DNA from: Actinokineospora xionganensis
GTDB lineage: Bacteria > Actinomycetota > Actinomycetes > Mycobacteriales > Pseudonocardiaceae
Reading direction: 5' to 3'
Assembly: GCF_014323725.1 (NCBI RefSeq)
Contig: NZ_JABVED010000012.1
Coordinates: 1 to 64,000 of the forward strand
DNA length: 64,000 nucleotides
The notes beneath the pieces were generated by a model. The model made no database searches. It was not told the origin of the DNA and saw nothing but the letters and a program-made list of their open reading frames with translations. The position numbers were made by a program, and so were the translations under genes. The first letter of the stretch is position 1. The number at the start of each line of letters is the position of its first letter. This document shows positions 16,479-25,328 of this stretch, piece after piece.

Positions 16479-16896
16479 CATCCTCCCCACCTGAAGTCGG
16501 GGATTCCAACAGCGACTACCGCACAAGGAGGAGGTCGCGTTGAGGTTCACGGTTCCCAGGCTCACCCAACGGCGGGCCTCCCCGTGCGGTCACGGCATGC
16601 CCTGCCGCGAATCGAATATTCAAGGCCGCGTTCACATCCGCGTTGCAGGCAAAGCCACAGGATCGGCACCGGAAGACGGCTTGGCTCTCGCGCGCCCCCC
16701 GATCCACGACCCCACACGCCGACCAACGCTGACTGGTGAACCGCGGATCGACCCTCACCACCCGCCCCGGCGCCTTCCGCTCCACGCGGGTCACAAGCAT
16801 GCCCCACCCGTTGGCGAGGATCCCGCGGTTGAGCCCTGCCATCTGCCGCACACCCCGGCCAGGGGCGTCCACTGTCCCCTTCGCCGACCGCGTCAT
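16475..16896 (-). mobile_element. Decayed IS200/IS605-family element: right end plus tnpB 3' portion
   Basis: Reading leftward, the tnpB 3' end is followed by the typical IS605 right-end hairpin. The stem TCCCC/GGGGA is at 16484-16488 and 16499-16503, with ACTTCAGGT in the loop, then GGATGTCAA. The element terminus is therefore at 16475. The left end and the 5' two thirds of tnpB are missing, and no tnpA is present. Between 16897 and 17029 nothing is recognisable apart from the promoter/RBS zone of the next gene. Confidence 0.75.
16516..16896 (-). pseudogene. TnpB (RNA-guided nuclease, Cas12 ancestor) C-terminal fragment
   Basis: About 126 codons homologous to the TnpB C-terminus: MTRSAKGTVDAPGRGVRQMA, GLNRGILANGWGML, the zinc-ribbon region and the RuvC-III motif CNADVNAALNI with its catalytic Asp. 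Homology stops abruptly upstream of 16896; RuvC-I and RuvC-II (the VEDL Glu) are absent. In the zinc ribbon the first CxxC reads SQRWSACG where functional TnpB has a Cys in place of the Trp. It is not an active nuclease, although the 3' region that normally doubles as omega-RNA is retained. Confidence 0.8.
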
Positions 16897-17029
16897 GCGA
16901 CTACCACCGACAAAACCCGGAGACACCAATGAGAACCGGCAAGCCACGGCACGCTCCGGCCTCAGCAGGGCTGCCGCTCCCGATTCCCTCCCGGAGTGAA
17001 CGCCGGAGCATCCTCTGGAGGTCATGGTG

Positions 17030-18475
17030 ATGCGCGTTCGGAACACCTTGGTCCCCGCAGTCTTCCTCACCGTCGCCGCACTCGTGACGACGGCCTGCGG
17101 CCAGAAACCTGGCGTGGCCGAACTCGGGATCGGCCCCGGCGGCCAGTACTACGGCGACAACAGCGCGGGCGTCGGCGCGGACGGGGTCCCGCTCGACCCG
17201 GCGGCCGCGGGGCCGGACGGGGTCGCGGGCCAGCCCGCGGCGAACGTGCCCGGCGCGGGCGGGACGGCCGGCGGGGGCTCAGCGGGTGGAGGGTCGACCG
17301 GTGGCGGGGGCGGTGGAACCAGGCCCGGCGGCGGGGGCGGCGCGACGCCCGGTGGCGGCGGACCTGGTGACCGGACCGGCGTCACCGACACCACCATCAA
17401 GATCGGCGTGCACGCCCCGGTCACCGGTGCGGCCGCGTTCCCGCAGCAGTCGTTCCAGAGCGGTGTCGGGGTGTGGGCCAACCACATCAACAGCAAGGGC
17501 GGCATCCACGGCCGCAAGATCGAGATCGTCTTCCGGGACGACCGCTTCGACCCGAACAGCGCGCGCGGGGTGTGCAAGGAACTCGCGCAGCAGCAGAAGG
17601 TCTTCCTGCTCATCGGCGCGGGCGGCTCCGACCAGATCGACGCGTGCGCCCGCTACGCCACCTCGGTGAACACGCCGTACCTGTCGGCGGGTGTGCACGA
17701 GACCCGGCCGAATCTGGGCTCCCTCAACGCCTTGCGCACCTTCTACGCGATGTCGCTGACCTACGAGGAGCAGGTTCCGCTGCTGGTCAACGTCGCGAAG
17801 ACGGACCTGGCGGGCAAGAAGGTCGCGGTGATCGTCGCCGACAACGACAGCCTCAACAACTTCTACGCCAAGGTCGACGGCGCCATCAAGCAGGCGATCG
17901 GCGCGAATGTGGTGCTGTCGCGGCGAATCCCGAAGAAGACCGACGTCGACGCCCCGGCCATCGCGACCCAGATCTGCAACAGCGGCGCGCAGGCCGTGCT
18001 GTGGAACGCCAGCCCGAGCGGGCTGATCAACGTCAGCAAGTCGATGACGTGCAGTGTGCAGTTCTTCGGGCCGGGCAACACCAACGGCCTCAACATCGTG
18101 GCCACCGGCGGCTGCCCCAACGTGGGCAACGCGCTGTTCTTCTCATCGTTCCCGGGGCTGGACAAGATCGGCCAAATGGACCCGGAGTTCGACCCGGCCT
18201 ACCGCCGCAAGACCGGGGCCGCGCCCGACGACATCGGCATCGCGCTGTGGGGCGCGGAGAAGCTGATCGGCTCGATGCTCCAAGCGGCCGGAAAGGACCT
18301 CAGCCGGGAGAAGTTCCTGGCCACGCTGGCCAGTGGCAAGCGGTTCGACACCGGGGTCTACCCGGGGGTGCAGTGGAGCGGCAGCGACCACTTCGGCGGC
18401 ACCGCCATGCACCTGCTGCGGGCCGACTGCGGCGCCCGGCAGTACCGGACCCAGCGGTTGAACGTGGCGCCATGA
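17030..18475 (+). CDS. Branched-chain amino acid-type ABC transporter substrate-binding lipoprotein
   Basis: 481-aa lipoprotein. The signal peptide ends in lipobox VTTAC (Cys about 20-25). A Gly/Pro-rich linker of about 90 residues precedes a type I periplasmic-binding fold: TIKIGVHAPVTGAAAFPQQ, GRKIEIVFRDDRFDPN and a C-terminal lobe ending QWSGSDHFGG. ATG 17030 is preferred because CTGGAGG at 17015-17021 gives 8-nt spacing. First gene of a seven-gene coupled operon; the stop overlaps the permease start (ATGA). LIV-type binding proteins also carry amides, urea and aromatic compounds, so the ligand is open. Confidence 0.88.
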   Translation: MRVRNTLVPAVFLTVAALVTTACGQKPGVAELGIGPGGQYYGDNSAGVGADGVPLDPAAAGPDGVAGQPAANVPGAGGTAGGGSAGGGSTGGGGGGTRPGGGGGATPGGGGPGDRTGVTDTTIKIGVHAPVTGAAAFPQQSFQSGVGVWANHINSKGGIHGRKIEIVFRDDRFDPNSARGVCKELAQQQKVFLLIGAGGSDQIDACARYATSVNTPYLSAGVHETRPNLGSLNALRTFYAMSLTYEEQVPLLVNVAKTDLAGKKVAVIVADNDSLNNFYAKVDGAIKQAIGANVVLSRRIPKKTDVDAPAIATQICNSGAQAVLWNASPSGLINVSKSMTCSVQFFGPGNTNGLNIVATGGCPNVGNALFFSSFPGLDKIGQMDPEFDPAYRRKTGAAPDDIGIALWGAEKLIGSMLQAAGKDLSREKFLATLASGKRFDTGVYPGVQWSGSDHFGGTAMHLLRADCGARQYRTQRLNVAP

Positions 18476-19368
18476 CCATCGACGAACTGGGCATCGTCCT
18501 GGTCACAGGTGTCCTCCAGGGCAGCGTGTACGCCTTGGTGGCGTTGGGAATCGTGCTGGTCTACCGCGCTTCCGGGGTGTTCAACTTCGCCCAGGCCGAG
18601 TTCGGCACCACCGGCTTGTTCGCCGCGTTCGTGGCGGTGGAGATCTGGGGCTGGTCCTACGGCTGGGGTGTCCTCTTCGGACTGCTCGCCGCGGTCGCGA
18701 TGGGCTTGCTGACCGAGCGGCTGGTGATCCACCCGCTGCGCGACGCCTCGAAGGTCACGCTGCTCGTCGGCACGGCGGGCGTGGCGCTGACGGCGGTCGG
18801 AATCCAGTTCTGGCAGAACAACGAGGTCCCGATCCGGCAGATGCCCAAGATCGTCGAGGGTGTCGCGGCGACTCCGTTCGGGGCCGCGGTCACCTACCAG
18901 CAGCTGATCACCTTCGGCGTGCTGTGCGCGGTCGCGGTCGCGCTGGCGGTGTTCTTCCGGTCCCCGTCGGGTCTGGCGATCCAGGCGGCACAGCAGGAGT
19001 CGACGGCGGCGGAACTCGTCGGCATCAGCGTGCGCCGGGTGTCGATGATGACCTGGGGCATCGCGGCGCTGCTCGGCGGCCTCGCGGGTGTGCTGGCAGG
19101 CCCCAACACCACGTTCACCGCGGGCTTCCTGACCTTCGGCGCCGGTCGGGCGCTGCTGCCCGGACTCATGGCCGCCGTGCTCGCCGGGATGCGCAGCATG
19201 CCGGGCGCGGTCATCGGCGGACTGGTCGTGGGCGTGGTCGAGCAACTCGGCACGCTCTCCGCGCTCGAACAGGTCCACGGCGCGAAAGCCCTGGTGCTGT
19301 TCGTCTTCCTGCTCGCCGTCCTGCTGCTGCGGCCGCAGGGCCTGTTCGTCCGGAGGGCAGCGACATGA
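18472..19368 (+). CDS. livH: ABC transporter permease, LivH-like
   Basis: 298-aa inner-membrane permease with about eight helices. Family features include GVLQGSVYALVALGIVLVYRASGVFNFAQ at the start and AAQQESTAAELVGISVRRVS, the EAA-like coupling loop that contacts the ATPases. ATGA overlaps occur at both ends. Pairs with the LivM-like permease. Confidence 0.9.
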   Translation: MTIDELGIVLVTGVLQGSVYALVALGIVLVYRASGVFNFAQAEFGTTGLFAAFVAVEIWGWSYGWGVLFGLLAAVAMGLLTERLVIHPLRDASKVTLLVGTAGVALTAVGIQFWQNNEVPIRQMPKIVEGVAATPFGAAVTYQQLITFGVLCAVAVALAVFFRSPSGLAIQAAQQESTAAELVGISVRRVSMMTWGIAALLGGLAGVLAGPNTTFTAGFLTFGAGRALLPGLMAAVLAGMRSMPGAVIGGLVVGVVEQLGTLSALEQVHGAKALVLFVFLLAVLLLRPQGLFVRRAAT

Positions 19369-20499
19369 GTGCGGCGATCGAGACCCCACCGGAGACCCCG
19401 GCCGAGAAGACCGCGGTGCTACCGACCGTCAGCGTCGAGGAGAAGCCGTTCCGGCCTGGTATGTCCGGCGTTCTGGGCCGTGGTCTGGCCTGGGCCGCGG
19501 TGGCGTGGCTGGTGCTCGCCGTCCCCGGCAACCACCTTTCGCCGTTCGACCTCGGGGTGTCCGATGTCGGCGTGCTCTCGACGGCGGCGATCTTCGCCAT
19601 CATCGGCCTGTCGCTGAACGTGCTGATCGGCTATGCGGGCACGATCTCGTTGGGCCACCAGGCTTTCGTCGGTATCGGCGCGTTCACCTCCGCGTTCGTC
19701 GTGACCGATCTGGGCATGGAGTTCTGGCTGGCGGTGCCGATCGCCGCGATCATGGGCGGGGTCCAGGCGGCGTTGCTCGGCGCGATCTCGCTGCGCCTGT
19801 CCGGGCTGTACTTCGCGCTGGTCACCCTGGCGTACGGGATGTTCGCCGAGGAGAGCCTGTTCGGCATCGCCGCGCTGACCGGCGGCGAGGGCGGCAAGGC
19901 GGCGCCGCGGCCGATCGGCTTCGAGACCGACTACCAGTACTACTACGTGTGCCTGGCGTTCCTGGCCCTGGTGTGGTGGCTGGACCTGCGACTCACCCGG
20001 ACCAAGGGCGGCCGCGCATTGCAGGCGCTGCGGGAGAACCCGCGGGTGGCGTCCTCCTACGGCATCAACGTCAAGGCCTACACGATGCTCGCGTTCGTCG
20101 TCTCCGGTGTCTTCGCCGCGATCGGCGGGTCGCTGCTCGCCCACCACGACGAGGTGATCGTGCCGAGCAGCTTCGACTTCGAACTCGCCCTGCTGTTCGT
20201 GCTGATGACGGTCGTCGGCGGGCTGCGCAACCGGCTCGGGGTGGTCCTCGGCTCGGTGTTCTTCGCGCTGCTGGGCTCGGGCTTCCTGGTGGAGGCACTG
20301 CACCTGACCGGCTTCGTCGAGGGTGTCATCGGGCTGCCCAAGGAGTTCGTCGCCCTGGTGATCGGCCCGATCCTGCTGCTGCTCACGATCACCCGCTTCC
20401 CCGGCGGCATCGGCCAGCAGGTCGCGCCGGTCCGGGGCTGGATGCTCGGCGGCCGGTTCGACCGGCACGCGGGCGCGGTCAAGGAGATCGAGGTGAACG

Positions 20500-20513
<14 letters not shown>
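19365..20513 (+). CDS. livM: ABC transporter permease, LivM-like
   Basis: 382-aa permease. An acidic, Pro/Glu-rich cytoplasmic N-terminus of about 45 residues precedes the membrane helices. LSLNVLIGYAGTISLGHQAFVGIGAF is the family signature, and ALRENPRVASSYGINVKAYTM is the coupling loop. It overlaps the LivH gene by 4 nt and the LivG gene by 14 nt. Confidence 0.9.
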
Positions 20514-21269
<756 letters not shown>

Positions 21270-21273
<4 letters not shown>

Positions 21274-21977
21274 CGCTGCTCAAGATCGAGGGGCTGGTCG
21301 TCGGTTACGACGCCTTCCCCGTGCTGCACGGCATCGACTTCGAGGTCCAGGAGGGCGAGGTCTGCGTCCTGCTCGGCCTCAACGGCGCGGGCAAGACGAC
21401 GACGGTCAGCACGATCGCCGGTCTGCTGCGCCCGCGGTCGGGGCGGGTCCTGTTCGACGGCAAGGATCTCGGCCGCAAGTCGCCGTCGGCGCGGGTCAGC
21501 GCGGGCATCTCGCTGTGCCCGGAGGGCAGGCGGGTCTTCCCCCGGCTGACCGTGCGGCAGAACCTGCGGCTGGGCGCCTGGACGCGGCGGCGCGACAGCA
21601 AGACGGTGAAGCGGCAGCTCGATCTCGCCTACGACTACTTCCCCCGGCTCGCCGAGCGCGAGGAGCAGCTCGCCGGAACACTGTCCGGCGGTGAACAGCA
21701 GATGCTCGCGGTCGGCCGCGCGCTCATGTCGCGGCCCCGGCTGCTGCTGATCGACGAGGCGTCCCTCGGATTGTCCCCCACCGTGGCGAAGACGGTGTGG
21801 GAGGTGACGTCGCGGATCAAGGCCGACGGCACCACGGTGCTGATGGTCGAGCAGAACGCGGGGGCCCTCCCGTTCGCCGACCGCGCGCTGATCATGGAGA
21901 AGGGAACGCTGGTCTACACCGGCGTCGGCGACGAACTCCGCCAAGTCAACCTGCGTGAGGCCTACCTGGGCGCCTGA
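21270..21977 (+). CDS. livF: ABC transporter ATP-binding protein, LivF-like
   Basis: 235-aa ATPase with Walker A GLNGAGKTTT, a canonical signature LSGGEQQMLAVGRAL, Walker B LLLIDEASLGLSP and the LivF-type MVEQNAGALPFADRALIMEKG. Starts with GTG. Together with LivG it completes the heterodimeric motor. Confidence 0.9.
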
Positions 21978-22002
21978 GGCGCCCACGACGAAGGAGTACA
22001 CA

Positions 22003-22473
22003 GTGCGGATCAACCTGGGTCGACTGGGCGGACAGCTGGGGGTGCTGCTCTGCGTCACCGGCTTCCTCGTGATGTTCCTCGGCTGGAACGGCGCGGCCAG
22101 CAGCAACTTCACCCCCGCGCAGTTCCCGTACCTGATCTCGGGCGGCATGGTCGGGCTGGCGATCGTGGTGATGGGATCAGCGATGATCATCGTGCAGAAC
22201 CACCGGGCGGACCGGGTCCGGCTGGAGGACGCGCTCGACCGCGTCGCCGCCGCGGTCGCCGACCACGGGACCAGCCCGGCCGCCGCCAACGGATTCGGCT
22301 TCACCGGGTTCGTCGTGGCAGGCGAGTCGTCGTACCACCGGGTCGACTGCCACCTGCCGCAGGCGCGGGACGAGGCCGAGCTGGTGAAGATCGACGACGT
22401 GATCGTGCGCGGCCTGACCCCGTGCCGGGTGTGCAGCCCGCCGCAGCTGGGACAGGCGACGCTGCAGCTGTGA
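22003..22473 (+). CDS. Two-helix membrane protein with a Cys/His cytoplasmic domain, in the liv operon
   Basis: 156 aa, GTG start with AAGGAG at 21991-21996. Two membrane helices (VLLCVTGFLVMFLGW and ISGGMVGLAIVVMGSAMII) lead into a soluble tail whose last part, SSYHRVDCHLPQA...LTPCRVCSPP, has the spacing of a small Zn-binding or Ada-like Cys motif. It is not a standard transporter component. It sits 25 nt after livF and overlaps the next gene (GTGA), so it is part of the same operon. Function unknown. Confidence 0.72.
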   Translation: MRINLGRLGGQLGVLLCVTGFLVMFLGWNGAASSNFTPAQFPYLISGGMVGLAIVVMGSAMIIVQNHRADRVRLEDALDRVAAAVADHGTSPAAANGFGFTGFVVAGESSYHRVDCHLPQARDEAELVKIDDVIVRGLTPCRVCSPPQLGQATLQL

Positions 22474-23621
22474 GACAGCTCGTCGCCTTGGTCCTGTGCG
22501 CGCTCGTCACCGGGTGCGGCGGCTATGCGGGCGAGCCCGCGGCGGCCCCCGCACCACCGGCGATCGCGGTCGACTGGTCGGTGCAGGACCCGGGTCCGCC
22601 GCCCACCGAGCCGCTGCGGCCGGACCTGCTCGTCCTTGGCACGGACACTCTGCCCGAGCCGCTGGTCGAGGAGTTGCTGGCGGTACGCGGTGTCCAGGGA
22701 TCGCTGAGGCTTTCCGTCGCGTCTGTCGCTGTCGCGCACCAGACCATCACAGTCGCGGGCGCGGACCTCGCGCCTTACCGGCGGTTCGCCGCGAAGGTCA
22801 CCGCCGAGTCCGAACCGGTGTGGCGCGCACTGGCCGCGGGCGAGGCGGTCATCACCCATGAGATCGGCCGCGACCTGAGCCAGGATCTCGGCGGCGAACT
22901 GGCCTTGCGGGACCAGAGCCAGGACTTCCGGCTGCGCATCGGCGCCTACGCCTCGACCGTGCCGACCATCGACGCCCTGGTGAACGTGCGCCGCGCCGAA
23001 CAGCTCGGCATGGCGCCGGGGAACGCCATCCTGCTCTCCGTGGACTCGACGGACGTGCGCATGGCCCTTGAGCGGATCGCGGGCGACACGGCTTCGGTCC
23101 AGCCGCTCGTCGAGCCCGCCCGCGGTGGCGGCGGAGAGCGGCAGGCGGCCTACCTGACCGGCGGTTCGGTGGCCAAGGCGGTCGGCTCGTTCAGCTACCG
23201 CTATTTCCCCGACGGAAGCGTCCAACCCGACGCGCGTTGGGTGTCGGCGAACATCCGGACCGAGACCGTTCCCCTGCTGGGCCGAGTCACCTGCCACCGG
23301 CGGATGCTGAGCCAGCTGCGCGGCGCCCTGACCGAGATCGAGCGCGCCGGACTGGGCGCCTTGGTGCATCCGGGCGAGTACGGCGGCTGCTACGTGCCCA
23401 GATTCATCGGCCGCGACCCACGCCGGGGGCTGTCGCTGCACACCTGGGGCATCGCCGTGGACCTCAACGTCCCTGGCAACCTGCCCGGCACGGCGGGCCA
23501 GATCGACCGACGAGTCGTGTCGGTGTTCAAGAAATGGGGCTTCTCCTGGGGCGGTGACTGGGGACCGCAGCCGTCGAGGGATCCGATGCACCTGGAGCTG
23601 TCGGCCCTGGTGGGCAACTGA
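22470..23621 (+). CDS. Lipoprotein with C-terminal VanY-type (M15) D,D-carboxypeptidase domain
   Basis: 383 aa, GTG start. The lipobox ALVTGC is at about residue 16. The middle part is a beta-rich region without a recognised domain. The last 120 residues form a peptidase M15/VanY domain: SLHTWGIAVDLN matches SxHxxGxAxD and DPMHLEL supplies the second zinc His. It should hydrolyse D-Ala-D-Ala or related peptidoglycan stem peptides at the cell surface. Translational coupling to the liv transporter is unusual and hints that the transporter takes up wall-derived material, which is inference. Confidence 0.8.
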   Translation: MRQLVALVLCALVTGCGGYAGEPAAAPAPPAIAVDWSVQDPGPPPTEPLRPDLLVLGTDTLPEPLVEELLAVRGVQGSLRLSVASVAVAHQTITVAGADLAPYRRFAAKVTAESEPVWRALAAGEAVITHEIGRDLSQDLGGELALRDQSQDFRLRIGAYASTVPTIDALVNVRRAEQLGMAPGNAILLSVDSTDVRMALERIAGDTASVQPLVEPARGGGGERQAAYLTGGSVAKAVGSFSYRYFPDGSVQPDARWVSANIRTETVPLLGRVTCHRRMLSQLRGALTEIERAGLGALVHPGEYGGCYVPRFIGRDPRRGLSLHTWGIAVDLNVPGNLPGTAGQIDRRVVSVFKKWGFSWGGDWGPQPSRDPMHLELSALVGN

Positions 23622-23720
23622 GGGCAGACCATGGACACCGGCCATCCCACCTGGTAGACCCCTCTGGGGTTCTTCGCAGGAAAAGCAAGGTCGGGGACCG
23701 TCCTACCGGAAGGTCCGGAT

Positions 23721-25211
23721 ATGAAGCATTCGAGACGCAGGCTGTCCGCCGTACTCGGCCTGACAGCGGCACTGGTCGTCGCACCGACGGCCACCACGAG
23801 CATGGCGGCGACCGGCGCCACGGATTCGACCTATGTCGTGCTGTACCGGCAGGGCGCGTCGACCGCGGACGCGGGCCAGGCCATCGCCGCGGCGGGCGGA
23901 ACCGTCGTGGCGAACTACGCCGAGATCGGCGTGATCGTCGCCCGTTCGGCGAACAGCGGATTCGCGAACACGGTCAAGAAGTCGAGCGAGGTCGACGGCG
24001 TCAGCGCCACCTCCGGGCTCGGCACCCGGGTTGCCCCCGCCGCCGAAGGCGGGTCCGCCGAGGCCGAGGCCGTCCAGGCCACGTGGGGCGACACCCTGTC
24101 CGGCAGGCAGTGGGACATGGTCCAGATCAACGTGCCGCAGGCGCACGCGGTGACCGGTGGCTCCGACTCCGTCGTCGTCGGCAATCTCGACACCGGGCTG
24201 GACTTCACCCACCCAGACATCGCGCCGAACTACGACGCCACCCGCAGCGCCGACTGCTCCAGCGGTGCGGCGACTCCGCTGGCCGTCGGCAACGACGCCC
24301 ACGGGCACGGCACGCACACCGGCGGCACGATCGCCGCGGCGGCCAACGGCTCCGGCATCGTCGGCGTGGCGCCCAACGTGAAGCTCGCGGGCATCAAGTC
24401 GAGCAACGACGACGGCTACTTCTTCCCCGAGATGGTCGTCTGCTCGTTCATGTGGGCCGCTAAGGCGGGCATCAACGTCACCAACAACAGCTACTACGCC
24501 GACCCGTGGCTGTTCAACTGCAAGAACGACGCGGAACAGCGCGCGATCTGGGAAGCCGAAAGGCGGGCCATCCGCTACGCGCAGTCCAAGGGCGTGCTCG
24601 TGATCGCCTCACAGGGCAACGACAGGTCGGACCGCACACACCCGGCGTTCGACGACTCCAGCCCGGACTACCCGCCGGGCAACGAAGAGGAGCGCAGGAT
24701 CACCAACGCCTGCTCGGTCGTCCCGCTCGAGGTCCCCGGCGTCGTCGGCGTGACCGCCACGGGCAATCTGCGGCTCAAGTCGTTCTACTCCTCCTATGGC
24801 ATCTCCACCGCGGAGGTCACCGCCCCCGGTGGCGACTCGATCCTGCAGCGCACTGACGCCGCGCCCAACGGACTGGTGCTCTCGACCTGGCCGGCCACGG
24901 CGTCCTGCAACCCCGTGCGCACGGTGTTCGACCCGGGTACGGGCGCGAAGTACTGCTACGCCCAGGGCACGTCGATGGCGGGTCCGCACGCCGTCGGTGT
25001 CGCCGCGCTGCTGATGTCGGTCCAGTCCGGCACGCCCGGCCAGGTGGCCGCCAGGCTGCAGCAGGCGACCAACCCGCTGTCGTGCCCCGACACGTCCATC
25101 TACGCGCCGTTCCCGCAGCTCGGTGGCGCCCCGCAGACCTGCCAAGGCGGTCCGGCGCACAACAGCTTCTACGGAGCCGGTGAGGTCGACGCGCTCAAGG
25201 CGGTCAGCTAG
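23721..25211 (+). CDS. Secreted subtilisin-family (S8) serine protease
   Basis: 496-aa exported protease. A signal peptide (to about residue 30) and an inhibitor-type propeptide (STYVVLYRQGASTADAGQAIAAAGG) precede the catalytic domain. The triad is Asp157 (GNLDTGLD), His196 (HGHGTHTGG) and Ser418 (GTSMAGPHAVG); the oxyanion region is VTNNSYY. Several Cys suggest disulfides. It stands alone, with a hairpin terminator immediately downstream. A serpin is encoded elsewhere in the window (51462-52547), but any interaction is speculation. Confidence 0.92.
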   Translation: MKHSRRRLSAVLGLTAALVVAPTATTSMAATGATDSTYVVLYRQGASTADAGQAIAAAGGTVVANYAEIGVIVARSANSGFANTVKKSSEVDGVSATSGLGTRVAPAAEGGSAEAEAVQATWGDTLSGRQWDMVQINVPQAHAVTGGSDSVVVGNLDTGLDFTHPDIAPNYDATRSADCSSGAATPLAVGNDAHGHGTHTGGTIAAAANGSGIVGVAPNVKLAGIKSSNDDGYFFPEMVVCSFMWAAKAGINVTNNSYYADPWLFNCKNDAEQRAIWEAERRAIRYAQSKGVLVIASQGNDRSDRTHPAFDDSSPDYPPGNEEERRITNACSVVPLEVPGVVGVTATGNLRLKSFYSSYGISTAEVTAPGGDSILQRTDAAPNGLVLSTWPATASCNPVRTVFDPGTGAKYCYAQGTSMAGPHAVGVAALLMSVQSGTPGQVAARLQQATNPLSCPDTSIYAPFPQLGGAPQTCQGGPAHNSFYGAGEVDALKAVS

Positions 25212-25218
25212 CGACGGT

Positions 25219-25252
25219 GGTGCCGAGGTCGGTCTTGTCCGGCCTCGGCACC
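25219..25252 (+). terminator. Hairpin terminator between the subtilase and the kinase
   Basis: GGTGCCGAGG pairs with CCTCGGCACC (10 bp, 14-nt loop) 8 nt after the protease stop. There is no U tract, so strength is uncertain. Its position argues against starting the kinase at 25257. Confidence 0.6.
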
Positions 25253-25328
25253 CTCCGTGCCGGACTATCGCCGATACGATGCGGCGTGGTGTGCCGCGAC
25301 CGGCGGCACGGAGCACGAAGGCGGCCAG

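Noticed and set aside
16897-17029. IS605 left end
   Set aside because: No left-end hairpin or TTGAC/TTAC-type target junction could be recognised; the left boundary is given only as where TnpB homology stops.
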